This document shows, one piece after another, positions 53,546 to 64,000 of a stretch of 64,000 bases of DNA. The first letter of the stretch is position 1, and every line of letters begins with the position of its first letter. The translations under genes and the position numbers were made by a program. Below the pieces are notes generated by a model. The model was not told the DNA's origin. It saw only the letters and a program-made list of their open reading frames with translations, and made no database searches. The DNA comes from Pictodentalium vernedei (Eukaryota; Mollusca; Scaphopoda; Dentaliida; Dentaliidae), in assembly GCA_031216915.1 (NCBI GenBank), contig CM062293.1:149552285-149616284 (forward strand), read 5' to 3'.

Positions 53546-53780
53546 CCCTTTACCTAACGTAACGGCCAAAACAGGCCAGCGCTATTCTCAAAAATCGCCA
53601 GTTAATTTTCATTATTTTTTTCATTTTTTGTCTCAAAAACATAGGTTATGACCCCTCGTTGGAACGAGCTCGTTCCAACGAGGGGTCATAACCTATGTTT
53701 TTGAGACAAAAAAATGAAAAAATTAGTTTTTCAAGAATTATTTTTGCAAGTGTCGTCTGCTTTTCATGTTAGGTAAAGGG
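53546..53780 (+). mobile_element. TTAA-flanked MITE family 1 with 90 bp loopless palindrome
   Basis: TTAA at 53542-53545 and 53781-53784; ends CCCTTTACCTAACG and GTTAGGTAAAGGG. Arms 53624-53668 and 53669-53713 are exact reverse complements with no spacer (centre GAG|CTC). Removal of the MITE plus one TTAA leaves the LINE 2 frame open. Confidence 0.92.
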
Positions 53781-54056
53781 TTAAATAACAAAAGAACATG
53801 CGAACTAGATTCTAAGGAAGATTCACTATTCAGAAACGCTAACCCTGAATGTAAATACATATTACCCGTCGAATTTCAGTCAAAACATATTAACCCCCAA
53901 GAACAATTCTCAGTATTCCATTTAAACTGCCAGAGCCTCGGTGCCCATTGGGACGGATTGGGAGTAGTTACTAACCAGTCTACAAGAATCGGAAGATACC
54001 TTCGATATTACAGGCCAAACTGAAATCTGTACCACCCAACATCTCCTGTTCCTTAA

Positions 54057-54298
54057 CCCTTTACATAACATGAAAAGCAGGCGACACTTCCAAACAAAAT
54101 TCTTGAATAACTAATTTATTTTTTTTTCGTTTTTTTTGTCTCAAAAACATAGCTTATGACCCCTCTTTGGAATGAGCGCGACGAGCTCGTTCCAAAGAGG
54201 GGTCATAACCAATGTTTTTGAGACAAAAAATAATGAAAATTAATTGGCGATTTTTGTGAATAGCGCTGACCGGTTTTGATGGTACGTTGGGTAAAGGA
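54057..54298 (-). mobile_element. TTAA-flanked MITE family 1, inverted orientation
   Basis: TTAA at 54053-54056 and 54299-54302. Palindrome GACCCCTCTTTGGAATGAGC-GCGAC-GAGCTCGTTCCAAAGAGGGGTC. Confidence 0.88.
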
Positions 54299-55065
54299 TT
54301 AAACGGTTAGTGTCCACTCGTTATGAATATGTGGCTCGAGGGAGGCGATGAGCGGGTGGGGTTGGACTATATGTAAAGGCGGGTATCAATTATAAAATAC
54401 GCCATGATTTGTCGATCTTTGTGCCACATGTTATTGAATCCCATTCTATTGAAATAAAAATAAATAATTCAAGTAAAATAATAAGAGTCATCTACCGCCC
54501 AAATACTCCACCCAAAGCCGACTTCTACCTTTTTATAACTAAATCGAGTGAGATAACTGAACAAATTAACCACGAAAAGAAGAAAGCTTACATTATGGGG
54601 GATTTCAACATCGACCTTCTTAAGTCGTCTTCACATTGCCAAACCGAATTCTTCTTAGATTTAATGACCAGTCAGGGGGTCTTTACCATATATAACAAAA
54701 CCAACTCTTGTGACAAGCCACTCAGCAACATTAATTGATCATATTTACTCAGACAATATTGTATCTGATTCCTTCTCTGGAATAATTATTACCGATGTCC
54801 CGACCACTTTGGTACCTTCCACATGGAGGAGAACAGCAAAAACAGAGATTACCGTGAAGCTAATTATACCCGCAGCTTCAGTCAACGCAACATAGACTCC
54901 TTCAAAGGGATATTATCGGAAAGTGACTTTTCGCCGGTTCTTGATTCACATTGCCCCAATGATGCGTATGAAACATTTATGAATATATATTCTACAGCAT
55001 TTGAAATATCATTTCCACTCAAATGGACTGAAGTAAAGAAAAAATTATTTAGAAAATAACCCTAG

Positions 55066-57250
55066 ATGACCAAGAGACTTCTGACCTCGTCCATCAACAA
55101 AGCTAAATTTTACTATAAGAATCTGAAATCACTAAGTGAACAAAATAAAACAAATTACAAAAAATATTGTAAAATATTTAATAAAATAAAAAAAAACCAC
55201 AGTAAGGTAATGTACTTTAAGAAAATACTCACTGAAAATAAGAATAACTGGCGCAAAACCTGGAAAATTTTAAATGAAACGACAAAAAAAGCTAAGCGCT
55301 CATACAATATGCCTGCTTCCTTCACCAAATGTAATAATGAGGTAATAAACGACCCCTCCGAAATTGCCCGAGAGTTCAACACTTTCTTCGCAAACATTGA
55401 CAAACGCATCAGTGACAATATAATTAAACCTAATAAAACTTTTCAAGACTTTAGAAATTCGAATGTACGAAACCATTTCTTCATAATACCCACAACCCCA
55501 TATGAAGTTATAAATGTTACTAAATCGATGAAACCCATACAAAGTGAAGATTGTAGTGGTATTACAATGAGTGTTCTGAAAAATACAGTAGATCTGTTAG
55601 CCCACCCCCTCTCTGTTATTATAAACAAGTCATTTTCAAAGGGAGTGGTCCCTGATGCAAAGAGAATTTGCCAAAGTGATACCGGTATTTAAAACAGGCG
55701 ATGAAAACATGTTCACCAATTACAGGCCAATAAGCATTTCACTAGTATTCTCAAAAGTATTAGAAAAAATAATGTCGAATAGGGTTGTCAATTTTTTAAA
55801 TACATTTGACATCCTATATCCCCACCAATACGGCTTCAGGAAAAATCACGGAACGATCCACCTCATATTTCAACTCTTGAAAGATATAGCTATTGAAAAC
55901 AGTAAGACTAGTAAGGATATCACTCTGTCGCTATTCGTTGATTTCTTAAATGCATTTGATACGACAAACCACGAAATATTACTATCCAGAGTAGAAAGAT
56001 GTGGCTTCAGGGGTGTTAATAACGATTGGTTCAGAAGCTATATCTCCAGAACAGGACTCAATACGTTAAGTATGCAGTGCATCAATCAGTCCTGACTCAA
56101 GTACACCGCTGCGTTCCACAATGTACTATATTTGGCCCTATTTTATTTTTATTGTATATAAGCGACATTACCTGTTCAACTTCACTTAACTCTTTACCCA
56201 ACGTAACGGTCAAAACCGATCAGCGCTATTCTCAAAAATCGCCAATTAATTTTCATTATTTTTTCATTTTTTGTCTCAAAAACATAGGTTATGACCCCTC
56301 GTTGGAACGAGCTTTACAAGCTCGCTACAATGAGGGGCCATAACCTATGTTTTTGAGACAAGAAATGAAAAAAAATTGTCACTCAAGATTTTTTTGCAAG
56401 TGTCGTCTGCTTTTCATAAAGGGTTAATTATTCTTTCCTTCGCAGATGATACAACAGCATATGCATCGGTATCGAATGCAGAAATAATGGTTAGAAATGT
56501 AAACAAAGAACTTGATAAACTACATGATTGGTGTTCTGCAAATGAACTTGCCCTAAATGCAAATAAAACAAGGTACCTATTAATCAATCTCACGCGCAAC
56601 TCAGGTAAATAAATATGTATATAAAAAACCAAAAATTTCAGAGGATCAGCTCCAATGAAACTGAAAAACATTAAAATTTCTTGGAATCACTTTACATGAA
56701 AATCTCTCCTACCAAGCTCACAAATATGCGCCAAAATTAGTGGGGCAAACTATGCCTAAATAAAGTGAAAAGGATTCTACCACACAGAACAATGAAAACC
56801 CTATACTATGCACTTATCCATAGTTTCCTGATATTCGGAATTCAAATGTGGGGCAACTCTAAACTATCAAAAAACTTTTAATGTTACAAAAACGCCCATT
56901 GCGAATAATTAATAAATGCCCACTTTAAAACCCATACTGATCCTCTATTTAAGAAAGACAAAATAGTTTAAGTAAACGATCTTTACAAAGTATATACGTG
57001 TCTGTTTGTTGAAGATTGGAAAGTAAAAAATCTCCCTGCGTTTTTTGACACGTTTTTCACGACAACCCATAACTTTTCCCGCGTAATCACAAGACAATCA
57101 GAATTAATTCCGATTAATAGGCCACGTACAACATCCCTAGATAAACTACCCCTTTTTGTACTCCCCAAACTTTGGAATGGTTTGGAACCGAAATAAAAAA
57201 AAAAACATTCAAAATAGAAACCTTTTCAAAAAGACTCTATCGTTGAAATT
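55066..57250 (+). pseudogene. LINE 2 reverse transcriptase region, with MITE in the catalytic domain
   Basis: 55066-55692 is the lysine-rich linker and start of RT. 55655-56095 has KVIPVFKTGDENMFTNYRPI, HQYGFRKNH and FVDFLNAFDTTNHEILLSRV. Then CVPQCTIFGPILFLLYISDI is followed by the MITE at 56190-56423, and SFADDTTAYASV resumes at about 56430 with NELALNANKTRYL. The thumb and C-terminal part (to about 57250) is recognisable but full of stops. Motif changes: CVPQCTIFGP where GVPQGSILGP is usual. The copy is dead. Confidence 0.85.
56190..56423 (+). mobile_element. TTAA-flanked MITE family 1 inside the RT domain
   Basis: TTAA at 56186-56189 and 56424-56427. Left end CTCTTTACCCAACGTAACGG; the right end is shortened (CATAAAGGG). 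Palindrome with TTTACA-type spacer: GGAACGAGC-TTTACAA-GCTCGCTAC. Confidence 0.88.
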
Positions 57251-57715
57251 CTTGTCTACATACTCTGATTATATTCAGTGTCATAACCCATTCTGTCCTG
57301 AATGCCAATTCAACACCCACTAGTTAACAAACCACCCAACGTGCTCATCCAGTAAATCTTTTTCAACTCCCAGACATTAGAACATAGGTCTATCTATATT
57401 TCGTACTTTGTCTGATAATCTCGTCTGCTTCTTATGCTGCCTCAACTACCAAGTCTTGTCAATCAAGTTAGGCACCTACCGCTGTGAATAACAACTAAGA
57501 ATCGCACACAACTGAATATTAGCTATATAAAAAATCTTTTTCCGTATGCAGTGTTGATAGAAATATTTGTTGGAGGATGGCAGGTAGATAGCCAATCTGG
57601 CTATGCCATCTCCCTACGGTATATATGCTTTATTCTGTAATGTATGTTTCATGTTATTTTTGTAAAACGGCATACCATATATATCCTTAAATAAAACATC
57701 TATATATCTAACACA

Positions 57716-58130
57716 CCATTGGGCTAATTTAGTACCAAAGTCACTTCGCCCGAATGTTAGAGACTCAGTTCTCCGTAACTATACCAAGTAGCGCCTTGGA
57801 AACATGCCCTTGAGACATGTTTGAACACAAGATATAAACCTACCACCCATCCTGTTTACAGGGCGCCGCCACTTTCGATTGTCGGTTTCTGCACGAGTAT
57901 CCAGCAGTAATTACAATCCGATATTAAAATATATATTCACGATTCTGCATACAAGACAGTTGTACCTGTTCGTTTGGCTATGAACTATCACCTCCTTGTT
58001 TTACAGATTAGTATCTTCTAGATCCCACCTGTTCAAGAACTTGGTTCAGAAAAGTTCTTGAACTTGTAGAGTTCACCTGAATATTTTCAGTCTACAGCGG
58101 AATGGTTACATCTGATGCCATTCTCAGAAT
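57716..58130. other. No gene; one small hairpin
   Basis: GTTCAAGAACTT..AAGTTCTTGAAC at about 58032-58062 is a 12 bp hairpin. Nothing else recognised. Confidence 0.5.
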
Positions 58131-58135
58131 CTTAA

Positions 58136-58330
58136 CCCTCTACACACAGATGCCAAAATACTGAAATTATAAGCAGCAATGTTTCCCATAATGCAACTAG
58201 GGTCTAATCAATTCAATCTTGTTTGGCAGAGCTCAATGAGCTCTGTCAAACAAGACTGAGTTGGTTAAAATCCTAGTTGCATTTTTGGAAAAAATTGCAG
58301 ATTGAAATTCTTATGCTACCCCACATTAGT
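58136..58330. mobile_element. MITE family 2, right end lost
   Basis: Starts after TTAA (58132-58135) with CCCTCTACACACAGATGCCAAAATA. Palindrome TTGTTTGGCAGAGCTC-AAT-GAGCTCTGTCAAACAA at 58218-58252. It is colinear with 17485-17690, but no clear right TTAA. Confidence 0.75.
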
Positions 58331-59536
58331 GCGCAGGCCCAAGAGACAGAAACCACGAACATCCATTCGAATGTCGCCTCATTTTGAATTGCTTTTTATT
58401 TATCTCTTAACCAGAAATGCTTTACACTGCTTCTCGTTCGTGATGATAAGAGATTAGTTGGACTATTTATTTCACATTTATTCATTCCTGAAACTCTGCA
58501 CCAGTTATTGTACCACGACAAAATCTTTTATTTTTTGATCTCCTGGTGGAGTATAGTGTCAGGGGTAGTTTTATCTTGGGAAACGGTATACCCGGTCGCG
58601 GTAGAACCTAAAAAAGCTTGATAGGACTCAGCTCTACCACTCTGAGAAACACCCCAGACTTTGGGCGACTAATGTAGAGACATTTTTCAGATCAGTTTTC
58701 CTGATTCGGGAGTTTCTAATTTTTCCGGGAAGTTGAACAGTAACCGCGTCAGGTTTTTTTGTTAATGTCGTCAGTGATTTCAAGACGTGACGGAATGTAA
58801 AAGGGTAACTGTGAAATACTGTAAAGCAATCGTCAAGGGTTAAAATAATTGTGAAGCCCAAAGCTGAATGTTTCCAAGTAAACCTTGACACTGTTCCAGT
58901 TGAAATGTTCATTGCACTGCAAGCTATACCAAAGTGCACAAGGGTTGTACCATTTGGCTGACAAAAAAACCCCAAAATGTTATCCTCCCAGTCGACAAAT
59001 GAATTCACAAAACTGTGGTCTTCGTGCTGTTCGCAGCATAAAATGGAAACAATTGGAGTTTCTTGAAAGCATGCCGCTCGGTTTTCACATGCTGACAGAA
59101 ATACCGAGTTTTCTGTTTTATATTGTGCTCCGAAACGTTTTTCAATTCTCCGGAAAAACTTCAGTTACTTTATGAACTTGGGAACCCTTATTTGATTTTT
59201 TATAGCTGGCCCAGTGTGGTATTATTTTATTCAATGGGGTTCAACGGCACTTTCGATTGTCGCGGGTACCCCGTGATGGAACAAATACTGAAGATTGTAC
59301 TTAAGGTGCTATATAATTAAGGAAAATTTACCTTGAAAAAAGGTGACAGGTTATTTTCGATGTTACAAAAATCTAAAAAGTGTTATAATTTTTCATTTTT
59401 GTTGTTCAGAATTGTACATAAATATAGGTGGACGACAAAAGGGTGACAGAATTATGATAGTGTTTAGATTTTTGACGACATAGAAAATAACCTATCGCAT
59501 ATTTTCAAGTCAACTTGTCATTACTAATATCCCACC
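58331..59536. other. No gene recognised
   Basis: An ORF of 124 codons on the - strand (58634-59008) has no domain that I know and no splice or repeat context. Otherwise AT-rich. Confidence 0.35.
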
Positions 59537-59540
59537 TTAA

Positions 59541-59762
59541 CCCTTAACCAACACAAGCATAGCACATGACATTGGTCAATAAAATTTTGGGATAACTACA
59601 TATTTTATTTTTTGCCCCCAAAACATAGATTATGCCCCCTCATTGGAACGAGCTCGTTCCTACGAGTGTCATAAGCTATCTTTTGAGGCAAAGAAGAGAA
59701 AAATTTGCTTGATGATTTTTGTGAATAGCTTTGCCCGTTAACTTGTTGCGTCAGGCAAAGAG
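59541..59762. mobile_element. TTAA-flanked MITE family 1, most diverged copy
   Basis: TTAA at 59537-59540 and 59763-59766. Core GCCCCCTCATTGGAACGAGCTCGTTCCTACGAG; ends CCCTTAACCAACAC and GCGTCAGGCAAAGAG. Confidence 0.75.
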
Positions 59763-59766
59763 TTAA

Positions 59767-60655
59767 TATTTTTTACACATAACGAATTGAACGTGATACT
59801 AAAAATGGATTGTTTTCATAAACTGGAAGATTTAATTGAGATTTTTCCATAACTTGGCTCACGATTCGTCATTTGAATGAGTTTGTTCCGTATTGCAATT
59901 TGAGGATCATCGTCGGTATCGGTATTTTGGGGATGAATAAATGTGATAGGCCTACTAATCTCTTAGCATCACGGAAGTGAAGTGGTGCTTGTCTACTCTA
60001 GTAAAGAGGTAACCATTTCTGTTTTTCTAGCAAAGTAGGGGAAGCTGCTTAATAAATATTTACCTCGGTATTGGTATGGTATTCAGAATTACCACGATTC
60101 CGATACCAATTACAATACGGAGCGGTTTACAACCCAGCTGTCCTTTCTTCAGTAGCCAGAGACTCAAGAGTGGTGAGGTTCATCTATCAAAATATGATAA
60201 TGATAATACATTTTAAAGTGCTATATAAGTGCGGGAAATTTATTTACTTTGAATTTCCCACCTTTGATATTCCATAAAATCAAATTAAATTTTCACAAAC
60301 AATATAGCCAAATGAAGGCTGTGATGCACCGAACACGAAAAATATATGCATTCAACTCACAGAGTTCACAGCAGGCATCAATGGTTCCTGGATGTCGTCT
60401 GATAATAAAATAATAGTTTTCGGAGAACAACTCGTGGCCAAATATGCTTCAGCTGATATTTTCGAAGAAAAATGTCACCTCGTCGGTCTGCTAACATTCA
60501 TGCTTGAAACCGCTTTCTGTCGAAGCATTTCATTCACGTCTTGACTCACTCAGATGCGCAACGTCCAAATAAATGCGTTCTAACATGAAACGTTGACGGT
60601 GACGTTCTGACACCTGGCACGTGCTGTAGCTAGCACATTGCTTTGTGTTACCTCG
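59767..60655. other. No gene seen
   Basis: AT-rich. 'GGAAGTGAAGTGGTGCTTGTCTACT' near 59972 is a fragment of the AATAAATA-tailed SINE-like repeat. Nothing else recognised. Confidence 0.45.
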
Positions 60656-60659
60656 ACAT

Positions 60660-61035
60660 CGGACACAATTTATTTATTTATTGAAGGTTAACGACACTTT
60701 CGACAGCCAGGTTCACCTCGTGTCGAACAGTTTTACGGGTGGAGGAAGCCGGAGTACCCGGAGAGAAGTTCACAGAACCACCGAGCAAGGGCGTGCAACT
60801 GTCAGAATCCCCAACGTACTAACTCCACACAAACAGGGTTAGCAATGGCGGAAGACAAGTGCACCGTCGACGTGCAGTGCGCCTTAGCACACAGCGCTAC
60901 CGTGCCCCCACACGGGCATTGGGGACTAAGTGCTTTGCCCAAGGACACAACGCAGTTGCTCCTGGTAGGGATCGAACTGTGGACCCTTCAGTTTGAAGTC
61001 CAAATGCCGTAACCACTGAGACACTGCGCTTCCAT
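60660..61035 (-). mobile_element. tRNA-derived SINE, - strand
   Basis: On the - strand it reads from a tRNA-like head (CAGTGGTTACGGCATTTGGA, GGTTCGATCCCTACC-type B-box) through GTTGTGTCCTTGGGCAAAGCAC and TTTACGGGTGGAGGAAGCC (+ strand) to a AATAAATAAATA tail at 60669-60682. It differs in the head from the 32212 SINE, so it may be a sister family sharing body and tail. Confidence 0.78.
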
Positions 61036-61514
61036 CGGACACAATTATACGTGTATTCAACATCAAAGTCCGTCTGGGAAGCAATGCAAAATGACAGCAG
61101 GTTCCCCAAGCTCTGGAGCCATCAGTCTAATTCTGTAAGGACGTCGACTCTGTTATGGCCTGGTAGCAGTCTAGCCCATAAATAGTATATCGTCCATGTT
61201 CAGATTAGATCGTTTGGGATATTTCAGTTGGTCGAAAACTGGTATATTCCAGATGAAAAAATCTAAAAAATACCGTAGAAATTCATTTTCTGTAAATCGG
61301 TGCAAGAAGAAATAATCGAGACCTAATTTGACAAAATATTTGATTACATTATCTTTAACCCCAGATGAAGTTTAAGATTGTGCTGCGTAGTTCCTATAAT
61401 TGGGTTAATGTCTTGATGTTTTCAAGGTGAGCTGAATACTTATTGACTGCAATATCTATTACTGGGGCAAGAAAGAGCTGTATATCTTTGTGAACAAAAG
61501 GACATCACATTACG

Positions 61515-62254
61515 GGAATGTTTCAGTGAACTATTCCGGCTTACTTGGTTTACTATTCCATATAAACCTAAACTGTGGTTTAATGAACCCAACTGAACGG
61601 TGCATTTAATGCAAGTACTATTCCACGTAACCCCCTGCTTGATGTCGCTAGGAAACGCAAAACATGAACGCATTTTTAGGAAGGGGATATCCAAGCGTGG
61701 GAAACACATCTCGCTTTCATTTCTAAACAGTCTTAGAAAACCAACATAAAAAGGCCCTCATAAGAAACTTTCCAGTGATGGTGTCAGAAATTGCGTTACT
61801 GCTAACAAGGAAATTAAATAGCCAAAAAGGATCTTCTGAAAGTTGTAAAAAATTTTCTGAGAGAAAAACACCCTTTCAGATGAGAATCGAATATTTTTGA
61901 AAAGCCGCTTTTATGGGCTAAATAAACGCTATTTACTGTTTTATAGTTTCTTTCTCTTTAATTATAGCATTTTTCATGAACCTTGCACTGTTTATTTCTT
62001 TTTCGACACTCGAAATCAGAATAGTTTTTTACTGTTGTTGTGCGAGGTCTAGAATTTTCATGTGCGTTCCACTGCGCATGTCAAGAATAGAATGATAAAC
62101 CAGATAGCCTTGCTCCCAAGGAGGTTTAGATGGTTTAATCCAGAATGATAAACCAGAATATAAACTGCTCAATGAAACAACGTGTTTTTATTCCGTATGT
62201 TTACGCATGCTTACAATAAACCAAGTAAACCGGAATAGCTCACTGAAACATTCC
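61515..62254. mobile_element. 740 bp element with ~38 bp terminal inverted repeats
   Basis: GGAATGTTTCAGTGAACTAT (61515 on) is matched by ATAGCTCACTGAAACATTCC at the right end. Pairing continues through TTCCGG.TTACTTGGTTTA with few mismatches. TTAC lies at 61510-61513 and 62255-62258, a possible target duplication. The inside repeats the terminal motifs (GGTTTAATGAACCC, GATAAACCAGA) and has no coding. Superfamily unknown. Confidence 0.7.
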
Positions 62255-62629
62255 TTACATCAACGGCCGTCTGCAAGCAAACTGCACGTGAAGTGTGTAA
62301 ACAAATAGCCAATAACGGCGTCGAATTTCGAACAGAATTAAACTGATGGCCTGGGAGCTTGCAGGTTCATGTCACGATTATCGTCGTTTTCTTCCAAACT
62401 TTCTCTAAATAAGGTTAATACGGGTGTTTGAATGTGCTTAAAGTGTTTTAATTGTGAGACTGAAATTCCAGGCCATTGAAAGTGTTTGGTAGTTGGACTT
62501 TCATGGATAATGTCATGGGAAGCATTTTAAAATAGATAATGGCTTGGCCCCTTTTGGTGGAAATGTGTGTTTATCAGTTGTGAAATTTGTATCTTTCTAC
62601 ACCTTAAATGTGATATAAAAATAACACGA

Positions 62630-62758
62630 GTTTGGCCTGCGTTACGGTTTATTAACGGCCCGAGAGGAATGAAAAACAGCCCGAGATTTATTACCCTTAA
62701 TGAGCCAGAGGGCTGTTATTCAGTTCTCAAGGGCCGTAAATAAACCGGGACGCCAGAC
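62630..62758. repeat. Inverted repeat, ~50 bp imperfect arms
   Basis: GGTTTATTAACGGCCCGAGAG and AACAGCCC on the left pair with GGGCTGTT and TCAAGGGCCGTAAATAAACC on the right. It looks like a small MITE made almost entirely of its two arms. Confidence 0.75.
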
Positions 62759-63243
62759 AAAATTATGTTATCACTATTATTACCATGACCGGAAGCGGAC
62801 GGCGAGCTGTTCATGAACTTTGTTTGTTGCATGACGCCATGAATTGCCGAGTTTTCCGCCCCGCTCAACTCCGCTAATATACTAGAGAATGCCCGCTAAA
62901 GTGATAATAATAAATTTTAATATCTGATCCTGACAGTAATCATTGGGTGGCCACTGGGAGAGATAGTTTCCCAAGGACGAGTGTTAGGTGCAGGTATCAA
63001 TGATTTGAAACACATATATAACATAAGAATTACTACTGCTTGCATGAGATGAACCAGGGATGATCAAAATAATTTTAAGCGAACATACTCAAAAGTGCTT
63101 GAAAATTCTCTACAACTTCTTGAATATAATGAAATTTTATCCTCTCAAGTGTATACGGACGTCGAAATGGCAATGTCAAATGCCTGGAAAGAACATCTGT
63201 AAATTTTGAATCGACACTGGCGTCTTTAACCAGTGAGTGCCGA

Positions 63244-63370
63244 ATAGAACATTGCTACATGAATGGATACCGAAATTATTTCACGAGTGAAGACGGAAAA
63301 TGGCATATTTTCCGTCTTCATTCGTGAAATAATTTCGGTATCCATTGGCGAAGTGTAGAAATGTTCTGTT
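63244..63370. repeat. Long inverted repeat, 40 bp arms with one mismatch
   Basis: Arms 63262-63301 and 63307-63346 (AATGGATACCGAAATTATTT... / ...AAATAATTTCGGTATCCATT) match at 39 of 40 positions around GGCAT. Outer partial pairing: TAGAACATTGCTAC and GTAGAAATGTTCT. Confidence 0.85.
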
Positions 63371-64000
63371 TATTACATGGTGTGCACCCCATTCGTCAAA
63401 TGGGGTCTTTATGGTTTAATCTAATTTGTTTAGTTGAAACATATTTTATTTGCTACACTTTGTGCAAATAGGATTTGAGGAGAAGTGCTCAACACTTGGT
63501 TTACCCTCTTCACCTACAAATTTAAAATACTTATATTACATGGCAAAGAAAATATTCAATAACGAAATCAAATTGTAGTTTTACAAAAATAACAAAAACG
63601 AAGAGCGACAGAAGGAGAGGGAAAGACGGGGTGGGGGGTGAAAGAGAAGAGGAGGAAGAATGTGGATTGGTCATAACTCATGAGTAATCTCCCCACACCA
63701 TGTTGAAATACATATATTTCATCACGTATTCGTATTTGAGATACTTGTCTTCAGACTTCAGACATAGAAGGTTCATTGTGATATAAAGCCATGTTTTACT
63801 AGAAGTCGTTCTTCACACAGTAGATCATAAACTCTATGTCCCCATCTCTTTTTTGTCACCAGTAGACGCGACAATTATTGTGTTCTTATTTACATTTCAG
63901 GTGGAGGGAAGGTATGACGCAATATTGGGAGAGAATATTGTAATGGATAGTACTACTAAGCAATATGAGTAAAAAACGCCAACGATGTAATGGGTCATAA
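63371..64000. other. No gene recognised at the window end
   Basis: A purine-rich block at 63600-63660. An acceptor-like TTACATTTCAG ends at 63900, followed by a short open frame to TAA near 63972; too little to call an exon. Confidence 0.35.

Larger units (their letters stand above)
53482..54895 (+). pseudogene. LINE 2 endonuclease region, split by two MITEs
   Basis: Pieces in order: MAGSVKLDEIQSHPEYDLVE before the first MITE, NNKRTCELD...FSVFHLNCQSLGAHW after it. After the second MITE come the 54409-54738 piece with RVIYRPNTPP and IMGDFNIDLL, and the 54710-54895 piece with HSATLIDHIYSDN. The GDFN motif is the exonuclease-endonuclease-phosphatase signature; the HSATLIDHIYSDN block is the last motif. 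A frameshift lies near 53970 and another near 54720. Confidence 0.8.
53470..57715 (+). mobile_element. Non-LTR retrotransposon (LINE 2) with endonuclease and RT, decayed, carrying three MITEs
   Basis: Reading + strand: a start-like ATG at 53482, endonuclease blocks (FSVFHLNCQSL, VIYRPNTPP, YIMGDFNIDLLKS, ATLIDHIYSDN), then RT. The 3' untranslated part ends with AATAAAACATC at about 57690. Family 1 MITEs at 53546-53780, 54057-54298 and 56190-56423 interrupt it. The 5' limit is uncertain. The RT layout is of the CR1/Jockey-like kind with an apurinic-type endonuclease. Confidence 0.8.

Noticed and set aside
58634-59008. 124-codon ORF on the - strand
   Set aside because: No recognisable domain, no splice context, no repeat copies seen; length is within chance for this much AT-rich sequence.
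63901-63972. Possible exon after an acceptor-like TTTCAG
   Set aside because: Only some 24 codons, no homology recognised and no partner exon.

Overview
The window looks like animal nuclear DNA, most likely from a bivalve mollusc. It has no bacterial gene layout and is AT-rich and very repeat-dense. It contains spliced exons, tRNA-derived SINEs, LINEs, DIRS retrotransposons and many MITEs. It also holds several copies of the interspersed repeat that starts TTTAGCTCACC... and ends ...GGGCCTCTTGTTT, which I know from bivalve genomes (pearl-like / Helentron-type non-autonomous elements). The species cannot be named from the sequence. Family names rest on recall and motif reading; no search was run.

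Only one host gene is recognised: a homologue of the vertebrate C3orf38 / DUF4518 protein on the + strand. One internal exon is at 2408-2606 and the terminal exon is at 19105-19776. The 16.5 kb intron between them holds two pearl-like repeats, a complete 7.1 kb DIRS retrotransposon (10329-17423) and several MITEs. The first exon must lie upstream of the window. The 2408-2606 exon lacks one base in an A-run, which breaks the frame.

Layout: 1-2369, a DIRS right end inside a pearl-like repeat with a tandem core; 2408-2606, host exon; 2607-6090, dispersed repeats, a pogo-type MITE and hairpins; 6091-8705, a pearl-like repeat carrying a 1,007 bp insertion with 10 bp target duplications; 8849-17773, a pearl-like repeat interrupted by the DIRS element and a TTAA MITE; 19105-19776, last host exon; 20980-22597, a 5'-truncated DIRS copy; 23600-24480, a dead Tc1-like transposase; 24799-26394, a pearl-like repeat; 26430-32815, a mosaic of SINEs and palindromic MITEs; 32845-36435, two adjacent AGCT(C/T)AACTTG repeats with tandem cores, the second showing higher-order periodicity; 38337-40680, a LINE with a 13 bp target duplication; 41128-42160, nested MITEs and trinucleotide repeats; 43183-43760, a MULE-like transposase remnant; 48050-48860, a tandem array; 49424-50092, SINEs; 53470-57715, a second LINE carrying three TTAA MITEs; 57716-64000, more SINEs, MITEs and long inverted repeats.

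The strongest unexplained signals are three. First, the same short-loop palindrome (core ...TTTGACAGAGCTC / GAGCTCTGTCAAA...) sits inside two MITE families with unrelated termini (TTAA-flanked and TA-flanked), as if the palindrome were mobile itself. Second, many separate near-perfect hairpins with 3-9 nt loops are scattered through the window, including a 90 bp palindrome with no loop. Third, pearl-like elements share termini but carry different tandem cores, one of which is organised as four-monomer higher-order repeats.
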